A stretch of 44,572 nt of DNA from Candidatus Lindowbacteria bacterium RIFCSPLOWO2_12_FULL_62_27 (GCA_001784175.1 MFPR01000027.1:579-45150); one strand, 5' to 3'; shown: positions 10,825 through 21,550, counted from the stretch's first letter. A program made the numbers and translations. The notes: generated from the letters alone by a model not told the origin.

Positions 10825-10897
10825 GCCAACGTAGCTCAGACGGTAGAGCAACGCACTCGTAATGCGTAGGTCGGCGGTTCGATTCCGCCCGTTGGCT
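10825..10897 (+). tRNA. tRNA-Thr(CGT), chromosomal, probable integration site
   Basis: Acceptor GCCAACG/CGTTGGC, D arm TAGCTCAG, anticodon loop CTCGTAA (CGT), T arm GGCGG-TTCGATT-CCGCC, discriminator T, followed by a T-run. Canonical features set it apart from the array. It marks the junction between element and chromosome. No second copy of a tRNA fragment is visible in the window, so the other attachment site is probably further left. Confidence 0.95.
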
Positions 10898-10944
10898 TTT
10901 TTTGTGAGTGGGTCGCAGGCCAGAGTGCGCGGGAGATTTGATGG

Positions 10945-11190
10945 TTACTTGATCTGCTCCTGCAGCGCCGCGATTTTTTGGGACGCCTCCCGGAACTGCT
11001 TCAGGGTGAGCACGCAGAGGTACCAAGTATAGGGAATCATGACGATCGTGAGAAGGATTTTTGACCGTTTGCCGAAATTGGGACTTTGATAAAGGATCGG
11101 CAGGCCAAAGGGTCCCAGCACGAAAAACAACAAGAAAAGAATCATCCATGGCCTTTGATGCCATAGAATTTTCGCAGCATCGTTCTCCAC
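10945..11190 (-). CDS. small two-helix membrane protein, unknown function
   Basis: About 81 residues with two predicted membrane segments (WMILFLLFFVLGPFGLPILY and ILLTIVMIPYTWYLCVLTL) separated by a short basic loop, and a C-terminal helix ending in KIAALQEQIK. I know no function for this type. GTG 11190 is chosen because GGAGG lies 8 nt before it; ATG 11196 sits too close to that site and TTG 11205 has none. It is the first gene on the chromosomal side of the tRNA-Thr junction. Confidence 0.7.
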   Translation of the reverse strand: MENDAAKILWHQRPWMILFLLFFVLGPFGLPILYQSPNFGKRSKILLTIVMIPYTWYLCVLTLKQFREASQKIAALQEQIK

Positions 11191-11250
11191 GATCATCACC
11201 TCCAAGGGGTGGCAGAAGCCACGGCACCGTGGGCGTTCCGCCGACGCGTT

Positions 11251-11523
11251 TCAGCGAAAGCGATAGTGTTTCCGGACCGCCTTCGACACCACCCACGTGC
11301 ACGAGAGACCTTTTGGAAACGAGACATAATCGCCGGGACCGAAACTCACCTCGCCCGCCGGTGTCCGGACCGTGACCTGCCCTTCGAGGATGCAGCAGTC
11401 CTCGTCGTCATCGTAATGCCAGTCGAACGTGCTCGGATCGCATGTCCAGATCGGCCATGCTTCGACGCCGAGCTTCTTCCTTTCCTCTTCGGATAATTTC
11501 CGGATTTCGACTTCGTTTTTCAT
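11251..11523 (-). CDS. cupin (DUF861-type) protein
   Basis: A 90-aa single-domain cupin of the Cupin_3/DUF861 type. The pattern is complete: FDWHYDDDEDCCILEGQVTV in the first motif and GPGDYVSFPKGLSCTWVV in the second, ending in VRKHY. Such proteins form small beta-barrels, often binding metal or small ligands; the family includes ureidoglycine aminohydrolase relatives, but most members have no known role. ATG 11523 is used instead of an upstream TTG. It follows the nucleotidase-domain gene by 15 nt on the same strand and is probably the last gene of that operon. Confidence 0.85.
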   Translation of the reverse strand: MKNEVEIRKLSEEERKKLGVEAWPIWTCDPSTFDWHYDDDEDCCILEGQVTVRTPAGEVSFGPGDYVSFPKGLSCTWVVSKAVRKHYRFR

Positions 11524-11538
11524 GGGCAAAGTCTGCCG

Positions 11539-14325
11539 TCAGCGCAGGCGCTCGACGACGCGCGGGGCGCGGTCGGCCGCGACCGGGGATTTTTTCCGGA
11601 TGTATTCGATGAGGGCTTCGCGGACGGATTTGCCGTCGTCGTCCCTTTGGGTGGCAAGCGCGGTTTTGGGATAGCCGGCACGTTTTTCGGCGAAATAGGA
11701 CGGCATCGCGACGCGGTAGACGGCGTCCTTGGAGAAAACTTTTCCCGCGCCCAAATTGACCGTGACCTCCAGCGATTTCGGGCCGCTGTCGACTTCCAGA
11801 AACATGCCGGACGGGTAGGTGAACTTGCCGGCCGCGAACGCGTCTTTCAGGAAACCCTGCATATCCGCGCCCTTGAGATGGAGGACAATGAGATCGTTGT
11901 CGAAGGGCAGGATGTGCTCGATGAGTTCCTTGTTGACCGGGCCCGCCGGGAGATTGCCGCGGAGTCCCAGCGTGTTGTGGACGGCGACGTCCGCGCCGCT
12001 GACCGAACGCATCGCGTCCGTCACGAGATTGCCGAGGCCATTGGTGGCCCACGGATAGGTCCAATACAGATTGTCCGCGGCGACGCCGTACGTTTCGGCG
12101 CGCTCGTTTCCGAGCAACACGTCGTACTCGACGAGACCCGCGCCGATTCCACCGGAATAGAATTGCGCTTTCAACACGCCCCGCCAGTCATGCGCCAGAA
12201 ACGTGAGCGACGAATGCGCCGGCGTGCGCACGTACATCCACTGTCCGCCCCAGGGGGACGTGGGGAAGGTGTCGATGAGGAGGGTCTGAAGCATCTGTTT
12301 GATGGAGGGCTGGTCCTCGAAATTGGCGATCCGGAGTTTCGCGCGGACTTCCGTCAGCCATTCGACGGCGGCCTTGCCGGATTCGGTTTGCGCCGTGAAG
12401 AGGTCGCCCATGACGCCGCCCCAGTCCCGGACCGGGATGCTGGCCGGCATTCCGGCGATGTCGCCGACGACCCGGCGGACTTCGACGAACTCCGGCGGCG
12501 GTCCGGCCGGATTGAGGCTGATGACCTGGACATGGTCGTAGGCCGAGACGCGGCGGCTCGAGAAGACGTTGCCGACCGCGAACCGGACCGAGAGGTCGTA
12601 GGTCTCGCCGGTTTCGATTCCCTCGCCGTGAATGACGAGGTCGCCGCGCCGCAATTTGATCGTTTCGTATCCTTTCGCGCCGTGAGTCGTGATGCTGGCC
12701 TCCTCGATTTTCCGGAGGTAGGTCGCGTGCAGGTGTTCGGGCGCCGGCGCGAACGGCGAGACGGTGAGCGTTTCGCCCGCGACGGCGCCGACCGCCCACA
12801 GTCCGCCCACGCGCGCGGCCCAGAAGACCTCGTGAATCCCGATCTCCCACTCCGCCGGCACTCGCCATTTGCCGTCCGCGAACATCTGCCCGGCCGCCGG
12901 CTTAACTTCCGGACGCCACACGACCATTTTGCCGCTCGGCTGTTCGACGAGGCCGACGATGTCGTCGACCGGCCGGCGGAACGAGAGCTTCAACGATTCG
13001 TTGGGCATGGCCGCGAAAAGATCGCCGCGATCGCTCCTCTGAAAGTCGTCCATGTCCGGCCAGTCGATGACGAGGAACTGGAACGGCTCCGAAACGGCGT
13101 CGACCACTTTGAGCGTCACCTGGGCGCTTCCCCGGGACAATTCCGCCGGCACTTTGAACATCAGCAGGTCCTGGATCCATCCCTGCCAGGCCTGAACGCT
13201 TCGATCCACCGGCCATTCCTGTCCGGCCTGGGAGAAAACGGCGGTGACGGTCCACTCCTGTATCTTCGCTTTGTCCTTTTCCGTCACATGCACCGCCTGG
13301 TTGCGGCCCGCCTGAAGGCCGACGGAATTAATCTGCATCCAGCCGCCCGGAACCGCGCGGTCGGGAGAAACGGACTGGATCCGGGCCGGCGCCGGGGTTG
13401 AGGTGATCCGGATATCGAACTGTCCGAGTTTGGGCACGACGATGCCGGCGCCGCCCGGATGGAGTTCCGGCGGCACGCCAAGCACGGCGGACCCGCGATA
13501 CAATCCGCTGCTTCTGTCTTTGTGCCCCATGGCGCGGCGATGCACCACCGGGAAGGTTTTCCGATCCTGGACGAACGTCACACCCCGCCAGTTCGGTTCG
13601 ACCGGACCGCCGCCCTCGAAAAGAATTTCCTGGCCCGGCGCCGCTTCCGGACTTCGTAATACCCACGAATCAATCTGCCGGTCGCGCCGGACGCGCGTCA
13701 TGGTTTCACGGATGACCGGTTGAAGAAGCTGGAGGATGGAGCGCTGCGTGTCGTCCACGGGCTCGAAGGGGATTCTGAATCCCGCCTCGCGAAACGGCGG
13801 GACCGACGATTGCCACCAGCGCGTCACCAGCCGCTCGACCACGAGCGGATTTTGCATGAGTTCCAGAAGGCGCGCCGCAGGTTTTTCGGCGCCGCGATCC
13901 AACTCGTTGAGGCAGACGACTTCGAGGAACCGCCGTTCCCCCTCATCGAATGTCTGCCCCGCCCGATTCGTCGCCTGCATGGCTTCCTCAAATCTGTTGG
14001 CCTGCATGAGGAGCGCCACGAGATGCCGCCAGCCATCGGAATGCGGCGGGATCGGCAGTTTTTCCACGGGTTGCTCCTCGTCCAGAATTTGCAGGAGGGA
14101 CTGATAGGCCCACGTCCGCACGGCGAGTTTCGCGTACGCGGCCGACGAAACCTCCTCGTCCTGCCGGGCCAGCGTGAGGAGCGTCTCGTAGATGCGCGCG
14201 CCGAGCCGGGCGAGATCCTTGTCGGAGTATTGAGACGTTCGAATGCGGGCCGCCGCCGGCGCGGAAAGGGCAAAGACGCCGACTGCGATCACGAACATGC
14301 GAAGCAGACGGCGGCGGATCACCAT
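11539..14325 (-). CDS. large secreted protein with 5'-nucleotidase C-terminal domain
   Basis: A 928-aa protein with an N-terminal signal peptide ([20 protein letters not shown]). The last about 200 residues match the 5'-nucleotidase C-terminal (UshA-like) domain: [20 protein letters not shown], then [16 protein letters not shown] and [20 protein letters not shown]. The usual N-terminal metallophosphatase domain and its metal motifs are not recognisable; the first about 700 residues are a helical region followed by beta-rich segments I cannot assign. Substrate-binding without hydrolysis, or a new catalytic partner, are both possible. It overlaps the upstream DUF255 gene by 7 nt (ATGGTGA), indicating translational coupling. 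Confidence 0.78.
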   Translation of the reverse strand: MVIRRRLLRMFVIAVGVFALSAPAAARIRTSQYSDKDLARLGARIYETLLTLARQDEEVSSAAYAKLAVRTWAYQSLLQILDEEQPVEKLPIPPHSDGWRHLVALLMQANRFEEAMQATNRAGQTFDEGERRFLEVVCLNELDRGAEKPAARLLELMQNPLVVERLVTRWWQSSVPPFREAGFRIPFEPVDDTQRSILQLLQPVIRETMTRVRRDRQIDSWVLRSPEAAPGQEILFEGGGPVEPNWRGVTFVQDRKTFPVVHRRAMGHKDRSSGLYRGSAVLGVPPELHPGGAGIVVPKLGQFDIRITSTPAPARIQSVSPDRAVPGGWMQINSVGLQAGRNQAVHVTEKDKAKIQEWTVTAVFSQAGQEWPVDRSVQAWQGWIQDLLMFKVPAELSRGSAQVTLKVVDAVSEPFQFLVIDWPDMDDFQRSDRGDLFAAMPNESLKLSFRRPVDDIVGLVEQPSGKMVVWRPEVKPAAGQMFADGKWRVPAEWEIGIHEVFWAARVGGLWAVGAVAGETLTVSPFAPAPEHLHATYLRKIEEASITTHGAKGYETIKLRRGDLVIHGEGIETGETYDLSVRFAVGNVFSSRRVSAYDHVQVISLNPAGPPPEFVEVRRVVGDIAGMPASIPVRDWGGVMGDLFTAQTESGKAAVEWLTEVRAKLRIANFEDQPSIKQMLQTLLIDTFPTSPWGGQWMYVRTPAHSSLTFLAHDWRGVLKAQFYSGGIGAGLVEYDVLLGNERAETYGVAADNLYWTYPWATNGLGNLVTDAMRSVSGADVAVHNTLGLRGNLPAGPVNKELIEHILPFDNDLIVLHLKGADMQGFLKDAFAAGKFTYPSGMFLEVDSGPKSLEVTVNLGAGKVFSKDAVYRVAMPSYFAEKRAGYPKTALATQRDDDGKSVREALIEYIRKKSPVAADRAPRVVERLR

Positions 14326-16376
14326 TTCAAAGGCTTGACATCAGACACTTGTTTGAGAAGCTCCGCGGGGTCGCCCGTCGGATTCTTGCACAGGCCTCTT
14401 TCGCAGACATACGCGTGCGGGCCAGCCGTTTTCCCCTCGAGCAGCAACAGCCTGCCCGCCGGGGTTTTCCCGTCCGACACAGCCACCACCTTGTTCGGCA
14501 AAAACGCGCGGCGGACCGTTTTGAGCATCTCCTGGACTTTCGAATCGCCGGCGCCGCCCACGATCGCGATTTCCTTCGACCGGTCAAGCGCATAATCGAG
14601 CGCGATGAGCATCTGGGGGCACGCGTCCGGCGCGCGGTCCAGCCAGCCGGCCGCCGCGCGCAGAATCCGCTCCGCGCGCGACCGGCCGTCCTGCTCATAG
14701 GTGAAATCGGCGAGCCGCAAGAGGTTCAGGGCCGCGACGGAATTGCCGGAAGGGACAGCCATGTCTTCGAATTCCCTGGACCGAACGAGCAGCGTGGGAT
14801 CTTTTGCGTCATCCAGAAAATACGCGCCGCCCTTTTCATCCCAGAACAACGCGTCCTGCATGGACTGCAGGCCGACCGCCCAGTCCATCCACGCCGGGTC
14901 GAAATCGGACTGGTACAGTTCGATGAGGCCGTGGATGAGAAATGCGTAATCGTCGACAAGCCCCCGATGCGCGGCGGCGCCGTCACGCCAGCGGTGCAGG
15001 AGGCCTCCCTGGGCGTCGGTCATATGGCTGCGAATAAACGTAGCAGCCTTCTGCGCGGCCTTCAAATACTTTTCGTCTCCCAGCGCCTGATGCCCGCGGG
15101 CCATCGCCGCGATCGTGAGGCCGTTCCAGTCGGCCAGGACCTTGTCGTCGAGCCGGGGGCGCTTGCGTTTGGCGCGGGCCCTCAGAAGCTTTTCCTTGAC
15201 GGAACGAAAAACCGGATCGCTGTCGTCCGGGACCGGCGCGGCGTCCGGCACGTGAAAGACGTTGCGGTCGCCTTCGAAATTTCCGTATTTTGATATTTGA
15301 AATATTTTTTCGGCATATTGAAATTCCTCTTTGGAAAGGATGCTCGAAAGCTCATCCCACGTCCACGCGTAATAGTCGCCCTCTTCGCCGAAATCGCCCG
15401 CGTCCTGCGCCGAGTAGAAGCCCCCGGCGGGATCGGCCATCTCGGCCAGCGTCCAGTCCAGCGTCTTCCGCGCGACCGCGGCGAACTCGGGATCGCCCGT
15501 GGCCTGCCATGCTTCCAGCGAGGTGACCGCGATCCCCGCGTTGTCGTAGAGCATCTTCTCAAAATGCGGGATGTCCCATTCCGCGTCGACGCTGTACCGA
15601 TGAAATCCGCCGGCCAGAATATCGTGAATCCCACCGCGCGACATCGCCTTGAGGGTCCGCGTGACCATCCGCAGGGCATCGCCTTCTCCGGACCGCCGGT
15701 GTACGCGGAGGAGGGCCGAGTGGAGGTGCGGGCGCGGGAATTTGTTGCCGCCGCCGAATCCCGCATGGGTTTCGTCAAAATACTCCCGAAGCCGCGTGAA
15801 AAATCCGCCGAACGCTTTTTCGCCGGAGGCGCTGACCCGGCCGGCGTCGCCCGGCGGCGACGACGCATTCAAGGCGCGCGCGAGGTGGTCCGCGATTTCC
15901 TCGCCGCTCCGGCGGATGCGCGCCTCGTCGGTTTTCCATGTTTTGGCGATTTCCTTCAGAAGCGGGATAAAATTATCGTGCGGGATGGTGCTTGCGCCGT
16001 AAAACGGCCGGCCCTCGGGTGTCAGAAACATGGACATCGGCCAGCCGCCGGCGCCCGTCATCGAGACGAGGGCCGTCATGTACACATGGTCGACGTCCGG
16101 GCGCTCTTCGCGGTCGACTTTGATGGAGATGAAATGCGCGTTCAGGACGTCCGCCACATCCTGTTTTTCGAATGAGTCCTTTTCCATGAAATGGCACCAG
16201 TAACAGGAGGAATAGCCGATGGACAGAAAGACCGGCTTGTTCTCGCGCTTCGCCGCCTCAAGCGCCTCCGGACCCCAGGGACGCCACCAGATCGGGTTGT
16301 GGGCGTGCTGCAGGAGATAGGGACTTTTTTCGGCGCCGAGCCGGTTGGAGGTCTCAGCGGTTGCCACGGCCCTCAT
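14319..16376 (-). CDS. DUF255 thioredoxin-fold protein (YyaL/SPATA20 family)
   Basis: A 685-aa protein of the YyaL/SPATA20 family. It opens with a thioredoxin-like domain ([20 protein letters not shown], then [17 protein letters not shown] with a CxxC at about residue 58) and continues as an alpha/alpha toroid resembling sugar epimerases ([40 protein letters not shown]). Length is normal for the family. Biochemical function is not established; redox or carbohydrate-linked roles are proposed. The start ATG overlaps the stop of the TlpA-like gene (ATGA), and its own stop overlaps the next gene, so the genes form a tight operon. Confidence 0.93.
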   Translation of the reverse strand: MRAVATAETSNRLGAEKSPYLLQHAHNPIWWRPWGPEALEAAKRENKPVFLSIGYSSCYWCHFMEKDSFEKQDVADVLNAHFISIKVDREERPDVDHVYMTALVSMTGAGGWPMSMFLTPEGRPFYGASTIPHDNFIPLLKEIAKTWKTDEARIRRSGEEIADHLARALNASSPPGDAGRVSASGEKAFGGFFTRLREYFDETHAGFGGGNKFPRPHLHSALLRVHRRSGEGDALRMVTRTLKAMSRGGIHDILAGGFHRYSVDAEWDIPHFEKMLYDNAGIAVTSLEAWQATGDPEFAAVARKTLDWTLAEMADPAGGFYSAQDAGDFGEEGDYYAWTWDELSSILSKEEFQYAEKIFQISKYGNFEGDRNVFHVPDAAPVPDDSDPVFRSVKEKLLRARAKRKRPRLDDKVLADWNGLTIAAMARGHQALGDEKYLKAAQKAATFIRSHMTDAQGGLLHRWRDGAAAHRGLVDDYAFLIHGLIELYQSDFDPAWMDWAVGLQSMQDALFWDEKGGAYFLDDAKDPTLLVRSREFEDMAVPSGNSVAALNLLRLADFTYEQDGRSRAERILRAAAGWLDRAPDACPQMLIALDYALDRSKEIAIVGGAGDSKVQEMLKTVRRAFLPNKVVAVSDGKTPAGRLLLLEGKTAGPHAYVCERGLCKNPTGDPAELLKQVSDVKPLKW

Positions 16377-17614
16377 CCCCCGGCGCCTCGAGAATTCGCC
16401 AAGTCCGACAGGACGGCGTCATACTTTCGCCTGAGATCGTTACGCGTCTGCTCGAGGGTGGGCCACATGGGGAATCCGACGAACGCGTGGCGAATCGCGC
16501 CGCCGGCGTCGATGAAATAGGTCGCCGGAAACGCCGTCACGCCGAAGGAACGGAGAATTTTTTTGTCCGGGAGAAGATAGACCGGCACCGTGTATCCGTT
16601 GTCCTCCAGATACGCGCGGACCGTCCGGCCGTCTTCCGGCGTGAGAAGAAAAAACGCGACGCGGCCGCCGTGTTTCCCGTAGAGGTCCTGAAGGACCGGC
16701 CACTCGATGCGGCACGGGCCGCACCACGTGGCCCAGAAATTGATGATCGCCGGCCGGCCGCGAACATCGCTCAACGACACCGCCGACCCATCCAGTTTCC
16801 GCATCGTTCCGGCGGGAACACGCTTTCCAACCAGCCAGCGGTGGTCGGCGCCCAGGGCCAGCATGATCTCGCGGCTCTCCAGCGTATCGGCGCCTTGCGG
16901 AAGAGAAAACGCCGGCAGCGGCGCAGGCGGGGATTTCGAGTAATCCCAGGACAATCGCGCAATCGCGAGCCCGGCGGCGTTCAGCATACGGAGCTCGGAA
17001 ATCCGGCCGGTCCGCCGGGACGCGCGAATCTGCAGAAGATCGGGCGTCAGCGAGTAGACGATTTCCGACCCCGCGCCGGACTGGAGGGTTACCCACGACC
17101 ACAGAAAATTCTGGTAGTCAGCGCCCGGCCGATACGCGCGCCATTCGTCGTCCGGTCCAGACTGCTCCGGAGACGCCGACCCGGACTGCGCGTCCGGGAC
17201 GTAATGGCGATCGATCCCTTTCCGAAGCCGGTCCGGCGGGAGAAACGGAACGCCCAGCGGCCCGAGCGCCAGCCGGAGCCGGTCATATTCGGTGTCCGTC
17301 AAATCCTGCGGCGTCACATGAAACGCCATCTTGCCGATGAGGAGCCATGCGTCGCGTCCCGTCTGACTGAAATCGATCCGAAACTCGTCGTTGGACAAAA
17401 CGTACCGGACCCGGTCGGGGCCGATGGACTCATAGAATCCTTTGAGCGGCTTGTCCGACAGAAATTCATGCTCGAGCGTGACCTCGGCCGTGACCGCCTT
17501 CGGTCCGCTTTCCTTCGCGTCCGACAGGCTGGACGCGTCTCCCCCGCAGGAACCGATCCAGACCGAAAGCGCGGCCGTTGCGAACCCCGCGACCGTCCTC
17601 CGTCGATGGTTCAT
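16373..17614 (-). CDS. TlpA/ResA-like thioredoxin-domain lipoprotein
   Basis: A 413-aa lipoprotein: signal sequence ending in the lipobox-like WIGSCGG (Cys about residue 23). The last about 150 residues form a TlpA/ResA thioredoxin domain with [19 protein letters not shown], the cis-Pro region [12 protein letters not shown] and a typical C-terminal helix. The first part (about 25-250) is a separate beta-rich domain of the kind found in DUF-type lipoproteins. Likely a periplasmic, membrane-attached thiol-disulfide reductase. It is coupled to the DUF255 thioredoxin-like gene by a 4-nt overlap, suggesting both serve extracytoplasmic redox or protein maturation. ATG 17614 is used instead of upstream TTG. 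Confidence 0.9.
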   Translation of the reverse strand: MNHRRRTVAGFATAALSVWIGSCGGDASSLSDAKESGPKAVTAEVTLEHEFLSDKPLKGFYESIGPDRVRYVLSNDEFRIDFSQTGRDAWLLIGKMAFHVTPQDLTDTEYDRLRLALGPLGVPFLPPDRLRKGIDRHYVPDAQSGSASPEQSGPDDEWRAYRPGADYQNFLWSWVTLQSGAGSEIVYSLTPDLLQIRASRRTGRISELRMLNAAGLAIARLSWDYSKSPPAPLPAFSLPQGADTLESREIMLALGADHRWLVGKRVPAGTMRKLDGSAVSLSDVRGRPAIINFWATWCGPCRIEWPVLQDLYGKHGGRVAFFLLTPEDGRTVRAYLEDNGYTVPVYLLPDKKILRSFGVTAFPATYFIDAGGAIRHAFVGFPMWPTLEQTRNDLRRKYDAVLSDLANSRGAGG

Positions 17615-17616
17615 AT

Positions 17617-18876
17617 TCAAGAACTGAACGTATACCGCCGGCCGATGGCGGTTTTGACGATATCGGGAACCGTGGGATTGTTGAAGAGTTTTTCCATGAT
17701 GTCCTTCTTGCTTGACATGTCATGGATCAGCCACGCGATGCTGGGCGGCTCGATGGCCGGGCTGGCGGCGACGTCGAGGAGTTCGCCGACCGAGCTGAGT
17801 TTGTGTTTCGTCGCGACCTTGTCGACGTCCTCGAGTCCCGCGACCTGAAACGCGAGGTCTTCCAGGGAGACATCCTCGGACATGTCCGCCGGCGCGTCCA
17901 TCTCGGCCGCCGGGAGGTCGCGGCGTTCGAGGAGGGAGAAGTTCTGGGTATAGAATTCGCCGAGGCGGACCACCGCCGACTCGAGCTGTTCGGGGGACGC
18001 AAAGGAGCCGTACTGGTGCTCGATTTCGGACAGTTCGGTTTCGAGGTGGGACTGCGCGACGGGAATTTTTTCGTGGAGTTCCGCGAGGAATTTCTGCGCA
18101 GCCGTTTTTTCGAATTCGAACTCCCGTTTCAGGATGCTGTCCGTCATCTGCCGGAGCTTGACCTCGAGCGGCTCCCGGGGCGCCGCCGGGCCGACGTAAT
18201 GGACGTCCGATTCGAAATGGAACGTCAGGAGCCGGATGATGAACCGGACGAACTTGTCGAAGAACGACGCGAACTGGTAGTCGATTTCGTCGATGGCGGC
18301 GGCGCACATTTTCCGCCGGGCGTGTTTCTCATCGACCGTCAGCGGCGCTTCGTGGAGGATGGTCAGGGCCTTGTTGAAATTCTTTTTGGCCACGTAATAA
18401 TTGTCGATCACCCCGCGCTCGCCGCGCCTGTACCGGAACACGCCCGTGTTGATGTACGCGTCGGCCGACGCGGCCTTGAGGGCCTCGGCGAAGAACTGGT
18501 CGGCGGCGGAATCGTTTCCCGACTGGTTGTAGACCGCGCCGAGGAACTGGAAATCGTCCGGGATGAGGAAGGTGGTATTGATGTCGTTGATGACGAAGAG
18601 CGGGGTTTCACAGATGAAGTGCAGCGGGTGGCATTCCGGCCGGGACCGGTACTTCTGCCAGATCGGTTTGGTCAGTTTCTCGTATTTATGGATGAGGACG
18701 GCGTCCTTTTCGCCTCTGATGGTCTCCAGGAGCCTCGGCGTCTGGCCTTCCTCAACGACTTTCTTATCGAGATACCACTTCGGCGCCAGGACCACCGACA
18801 GGGTGTCCTTCTTCTTGTCCGGCTCGGCCGAAAGGATCTGCGCAAGTTCCGTACCGACTTCTTCGGGTGTTGCCAT
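17617..18876 (-). CDS. 419-aa protein of unknown function
   Basis: Unrecognised cytoplasmic protein without signal peptide or membrane helices. The middle (about 105-175) looks like tetratricopeptide-type helices: FLGAVYNQSGNDSAADQFFA, then FRYRRGERGVIDNYYVAKKN. A long, partly coiled-coil, charged region follows (about 230-310), then a small C-terminal helical domain with LFNNPTVPDIVKTAIGRRYT. Its stop lies 2 nt before the ATG of the TlpA-like gene, so it heads that operon. The 5' side (18877-18956) leads to the ftsZ terminator. A scaffold or adaptor role is only inferred from the helical repeats. Confidence 0.8.
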   Translation of the reverse strand: MATPEEVGTELAQILSAEPDKKKDTLSVVLAPKWYLDKKVVEEGQTPRLLETIRGEKDAVLIHKYEKLTKPIWQKYRSRPECHPLHFICETPLFVINDINTTFLIPDDFQFLGAVYNQSGNDSAADQFFAEALKAASADAYINTGVFRYRRGERGVIDNYYVAKKNFNKALTILHEAPLTVDEKHARRKMCAAAIDEIDYQFASFFDKFVRFIIRLLTFHFESDVHYVGPAAPREPLEVKLRQMTDSILKREFEFEKTAAQKFLAELHEKIPVAQSHLETELSEIEHQYGSFASPEQLESAVVRLGEFYTQNFSLLERRDLPAAEMDAPADMSEDVSLEDLAFQVAGLEDVDKVATKHKLSSVGELLDVAASPAIEPPSIAWLIHDMSSKKDIMEKLFNNPTVPDIVKTAIGRRYTFSS

Positions 18877-18943
18877 GAGCCCCCAATATTAAAGGAAACG
18901 GCCCAATTCGCAAGGGTCACGGTTTCAGAATCGTCGGCCGCGT

Positions 18944-19010
18944 GTTAAGAAAATAACCGTGCGGCGGCGGTGTCTAACTGAGGGGTGGTTGTAGGACCGC
19001 CGCCGCACGG
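18944..19010 (-). terminator. hairpin terminator downstream of ftsZ
   Basis: A 15-nt perfect inverted repeat, CCGTGCGGCGGCGGT (18957-18971) and its complement (18996-19010), with a 24-nt loop. On the minus strand the stem is followed by TTATTTTCTT, so it fits the end of the division-cluster transcript 50 nt after ftsZ. Confidence 0.75.
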
Positions 19011-19062
19011 ATTGCGGATGATTCTGCTTCGCGCCTCCGGAGTCGGATTCCGCGAGGGATAA

Positions 19063-20295
19063 TTATTGACCCTGGGCCCTCCTCAAGAAACTCGGTATTT
19101 CCAGCTCGTCCTCCGACGGACGCTCTTTGGCTCCCTCCACTTGGACCTTCTGGCCGGCCACGACGGCCTGCCGGACGAATTGGGACGGCGCGGCCGGCGC
19201 CGCGGCGGCCTGCGCCGCCTGCGCGGTCGATCGCGCGCCGCTCTGGGCGGTCCGGAGCGCCGCCTGCTGCTGCACGGGCAGGCCGGCGGCGATGAGGACC
19301 ACCTGGATGTGATCGACGAGCGACTGGTCGATGCCGTAGCCGGCGATGATGTTGGTTTTTCCGCCGGCCTCCTCCTGGACGGTGCGGCAGATGGTGCCGA
19401 ACTCGCGCATCTCAAAATCGACGCCGCCCCGGATCCACAAGAGGACCGAGGTCGCGCCGGAGATGGTGAAACTCTCCGTCAACGGATTGCGCATGGCCTG
19501 CGTGACCGCATCGAGCGCGCGGTTCTCGCCCGCGGCCAGCCCGATTCCCATGAGCGCGTCGCCGCGGTCGCACATGACGGTTTTCACGTCCGCGAAGTCG
19601 ACGTTGATGACGCCCTCGTCGACGATGATCGACGATACGCCCTGGACGGCCTGCCGGAGCGTGTCGTCGGCGCGCGCGAACGCGTCATTGATGAAGAGCT
19701 TCTCGGCGGACGCTTCGAGAATCTTGTCGTTGGGGATCGTGATGAGGGTATCGACGTGTTCCTTGAGCTGCTGGATACCCTCTTCCGCGTTCTTGGTCCG
19801 CGCGGGCCCCTCGAACACGAAGGGTTTGGTCACAATTCCGACCGTCAGAATGCCGAGTTCCTTGGAAAGCTCCGCGACCACCGGCGCGGCGCCGGTGCCG
19901 GTGCCGCCGCCCATGCCGGCGGTGATGAAGACCATCTTGGCGCCCTGGAGCGCGTTGAGAATTCCGTCGCGCTCCTCGTTCGCCGCCTTTCTCCCGATTT
20001 CCGGTTTCCCGCCGGCGCCCAGCCCTCCGGTCAGGTTCTGCCCCAGCAGCAACCGGTACCGCGCGCGGCAGTTCCGGAGCACCTGGGAGTCGGTGTTCAT
20101 GGCGACGAACTCCACACCGTTGAGACCAATTTCAATCATGCGATTGACGGCATTGCCGCCGGCCCCGCCGATCCCGAGAACTTTCAGGATCGTCTCGGGC
20201 GCCTCCGGCGACTTCGGCCGAATTTTCAAATCTTCGTGTTCCTCATAATTCACCACGTTTGGGTTCCCTCCTCTTGGTTTTCCCTGCTTGCTCAT
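19063..20295 (-). CDS. ftsZ: cell division protein FtsZ
   Basis: A 410-aa bacterial tubulin homologue that polymerises with GTP into the Z-ring. Visible are the nucleotide-binding start GIGGAGGNAVNRMI, VAMNTDSQ, the tubulin signature GGGTGTGAAPVVAEL, the synergy-loop region NVDFADVKTVM, and the C-terminal tail motif DELEIPSFLRRAQGQ, which binds FtsA and other partners. A Gln/Ala-rich linker of about 50 residues joins core and tail. Good ribosome-binding site (AGAGGAGA) before the ATG. It is the last gene of the cluster, 11 nt after ftsA, followed by a strong terminator. Confidence 0.99.
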   Translation of the reverse strand: MSKQGKPRGGNPNVVNYEEHEDLKIRPKSPEAPETILKVLGIGGAGGNAVNRMIEIGLNGVEFVAMNTDSQVLRNCRARYRLLLGQNLTGGLGAGGKPEIGRKAANEERDGILNALQGAKMVFITAGMGGGTGTGAAPVVAELSKELGILTVGIVTKPFVFEGPARTKNAEEGIQQLKEHVDTLITIPNDKILEASAEKLFINDAFARADDTLRQAVQGVSSIIVDEGVINVDFADVKTVMCDRGDALMGIGLAAGENRALDAVTQAMRNPLTESFTISGATSVLLWIRGGVDFEMREFGTICRTVQEEAGGKTNIIAGYGIDQSLVDHIQVVLIAAGLPVQQQAALRTAQSGARSTAQAAQAAAAPAAPSQFVRQAVVAGQKVQVEGAKERPSEDELEIPSFLRRAQGQ

Positions 20296-20306
20296 CTATT
20301 CTCCTC

Positions 20307-21542
20307 TTAACTCCGGATGAATTCCCGGAACCAGTCCTTCATGCTGCGGGCGACGCTCCGAAACATCGCGCCGTCCAGCAGTTTGGCTCCCGGCGCCATC
20401 TGGCCGGTTTCCCGCGCGTAGATCAGAAGACCCACGGCGGTCGAATATCGCGGGCTGTCCACCATGTCGGCGATGCCTTTGACGCCGGACGGTTTTCCGA
20501 CCCGCGCCGGCATCTGCAGAATCTGTTCGGCCAGCCGGTCCACGCCGGGCGTGGCGGCGACGCCGCCGGTGAGGACGACGCCGCCGGAAATGAGCGGCCC
20601 CAGCCCGGTCTTCTTGATTTCGTTGCCCAGGATGATGAACAGCTCCTCGAGCCTCGGCCCGATGATTTCAACGAGCTTTCGGCGCGGAATCATTTCGGCA
20701 GGTCGGCTGCCCACCGTCGGGACCTCCACCGTCTCGTCCGGCTCGACCATTTCGGCGATGGCCGCGCCGGCTTTGACTTTGACCTTCTCGGCCGCCGCGA
20801 GCGGCGCGCGAAGCCCGACCGAAAGGTCCTTGGTGACGTTTTCGCCTCCGACGAGGATGACGTCGGTATGCCAGAGGTTGCCGTCGATGAAGATCGCGAT
20901 GTCGGTGGTGCCGCCGCCGATGTCGACCAGGATGCAGCCCATGTCCTTTTCGTCGTCGGTCAGCACCGCCAGCGCGGAGGCGAGCGGTTCGAGGACGATG
21001 TCCTCGACGCGGAGACCCGCCTTGTTGACGCTGTGGATGATGTTCTGCGCGCTCGTGACCGCGCCGGTCACGATATGGACCTCCGCCTCCAGCCGGATGC
21101 CGGACATCCCGACCGGGTCGCGGATGCCGTCCTGGCCGTCGACGATGAATTCCCTCGGAATGATATGGATGACCTCGCGGTCGGCGGGAATGGAAACGGC
21201 CTTCGCCGCCTCGATGACGCGGTCGACGTCCTTTTCGGAAATCTCCCGGCCGCCGCCGCACGCGACCACGCCGCGGCTGTTCATGCCCTTGATGTGCCCG
21301 CCCGCGATCGACGTGTAGACGCGGTCAATCTGGACGCCCGACATCAGCTCCGCGTCGCGGAGGGCGCGTTCGATCGACTCGACGGTCTTGTCGACGTTGA
21401 CGACCACGCCCTTGCGGAGGCCGAGCGAGTCGGCCTCGCCGATGCCGTCGACCCGGAGGTCCCCGGTGTCGGAAACGCCTCCGATCACGGCCACGACCTT
21501 GGAGGTGCCGATGTCAAGCCCGCAAATCTTGTTCATGCCCAT
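20307..21542 (-). CDS. ftsA: cell division protein FtsA
   Basis: An actin-like ATPase (411 aa) that anchors FtsZ filaments to the membrane. Actin-fold motifs are visible: CGLDIGTSKVVAVIG (phosphate 1), GCILVDIGGGTTDIAIF (phosphate 2) and SGGVVLTGGVAATPGVD (adenosine). The SHS2/1C subdomain lies between about 85 and 160. The C-terminus MKDWFREFIRS is a short amphipathic membrane-targeting helix. ATG 21542 with GAAGG upstream is used; a GTG at 21554 overlapping the ftsQ stop is an alternative. Lies between ftsQ and ftsZ as in most dcw clusters. Confidence 0.98.
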   Translation of the reverse strand: MGMNKICGLDIGTSKVVAVIGGVSDTGDLRVDGIGEADSLGLRKGVVVNVDKTVESIERALRDAELMSGVQIDRVYTSIAGGHIKGMNSRGVVACGGGREISEKDVDRVIEAAKAVSIPADREVIHIIPREFIVDGQDGIRDPVGMSGIRLEAEVHIVTGAVTSAQNIIHSVNKAGLRVEDIVLEPLASALAVLTDDEKDMGCILVDIGGGTTDIAIFIDGNLWHTDVILVGGENVTKDLSVGLRAPLAAAEKVKVKAGAAIAEMVEPDETVEVPTVGSRPAEMIPRRKLVEIIGPRLEELFIILGNEIKKTGLGPLISGGVVLTGGVAATPGVDRLAEQILQMPARVGKPSGVKGIADMVDSPRYSTAVGLLIYARETGQMAPGAKLLDGAMFRSVARSMKDWFREFIRS

Positions 21543-21550
21543 TCTGGCCT

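Noticed and set aside
2102-10835. GTTGCCAACGT shared by tRNA-Gly(GCC) and the 5' end of tRNA-Thr as a possible attachment repeat
   Set aside because: Only 11 nt, and it falls in an anticodon arm in one case and an acceptor stem in the other; most likely chance.
11647-13401. A 584-aa open frame on the + strand
   Set aside because: It is antisense to the nucleotidase-domain gene; composition is that of a GC-rich shadow frame, with no start signal. The same holds for long + strand frames over the division cluster.
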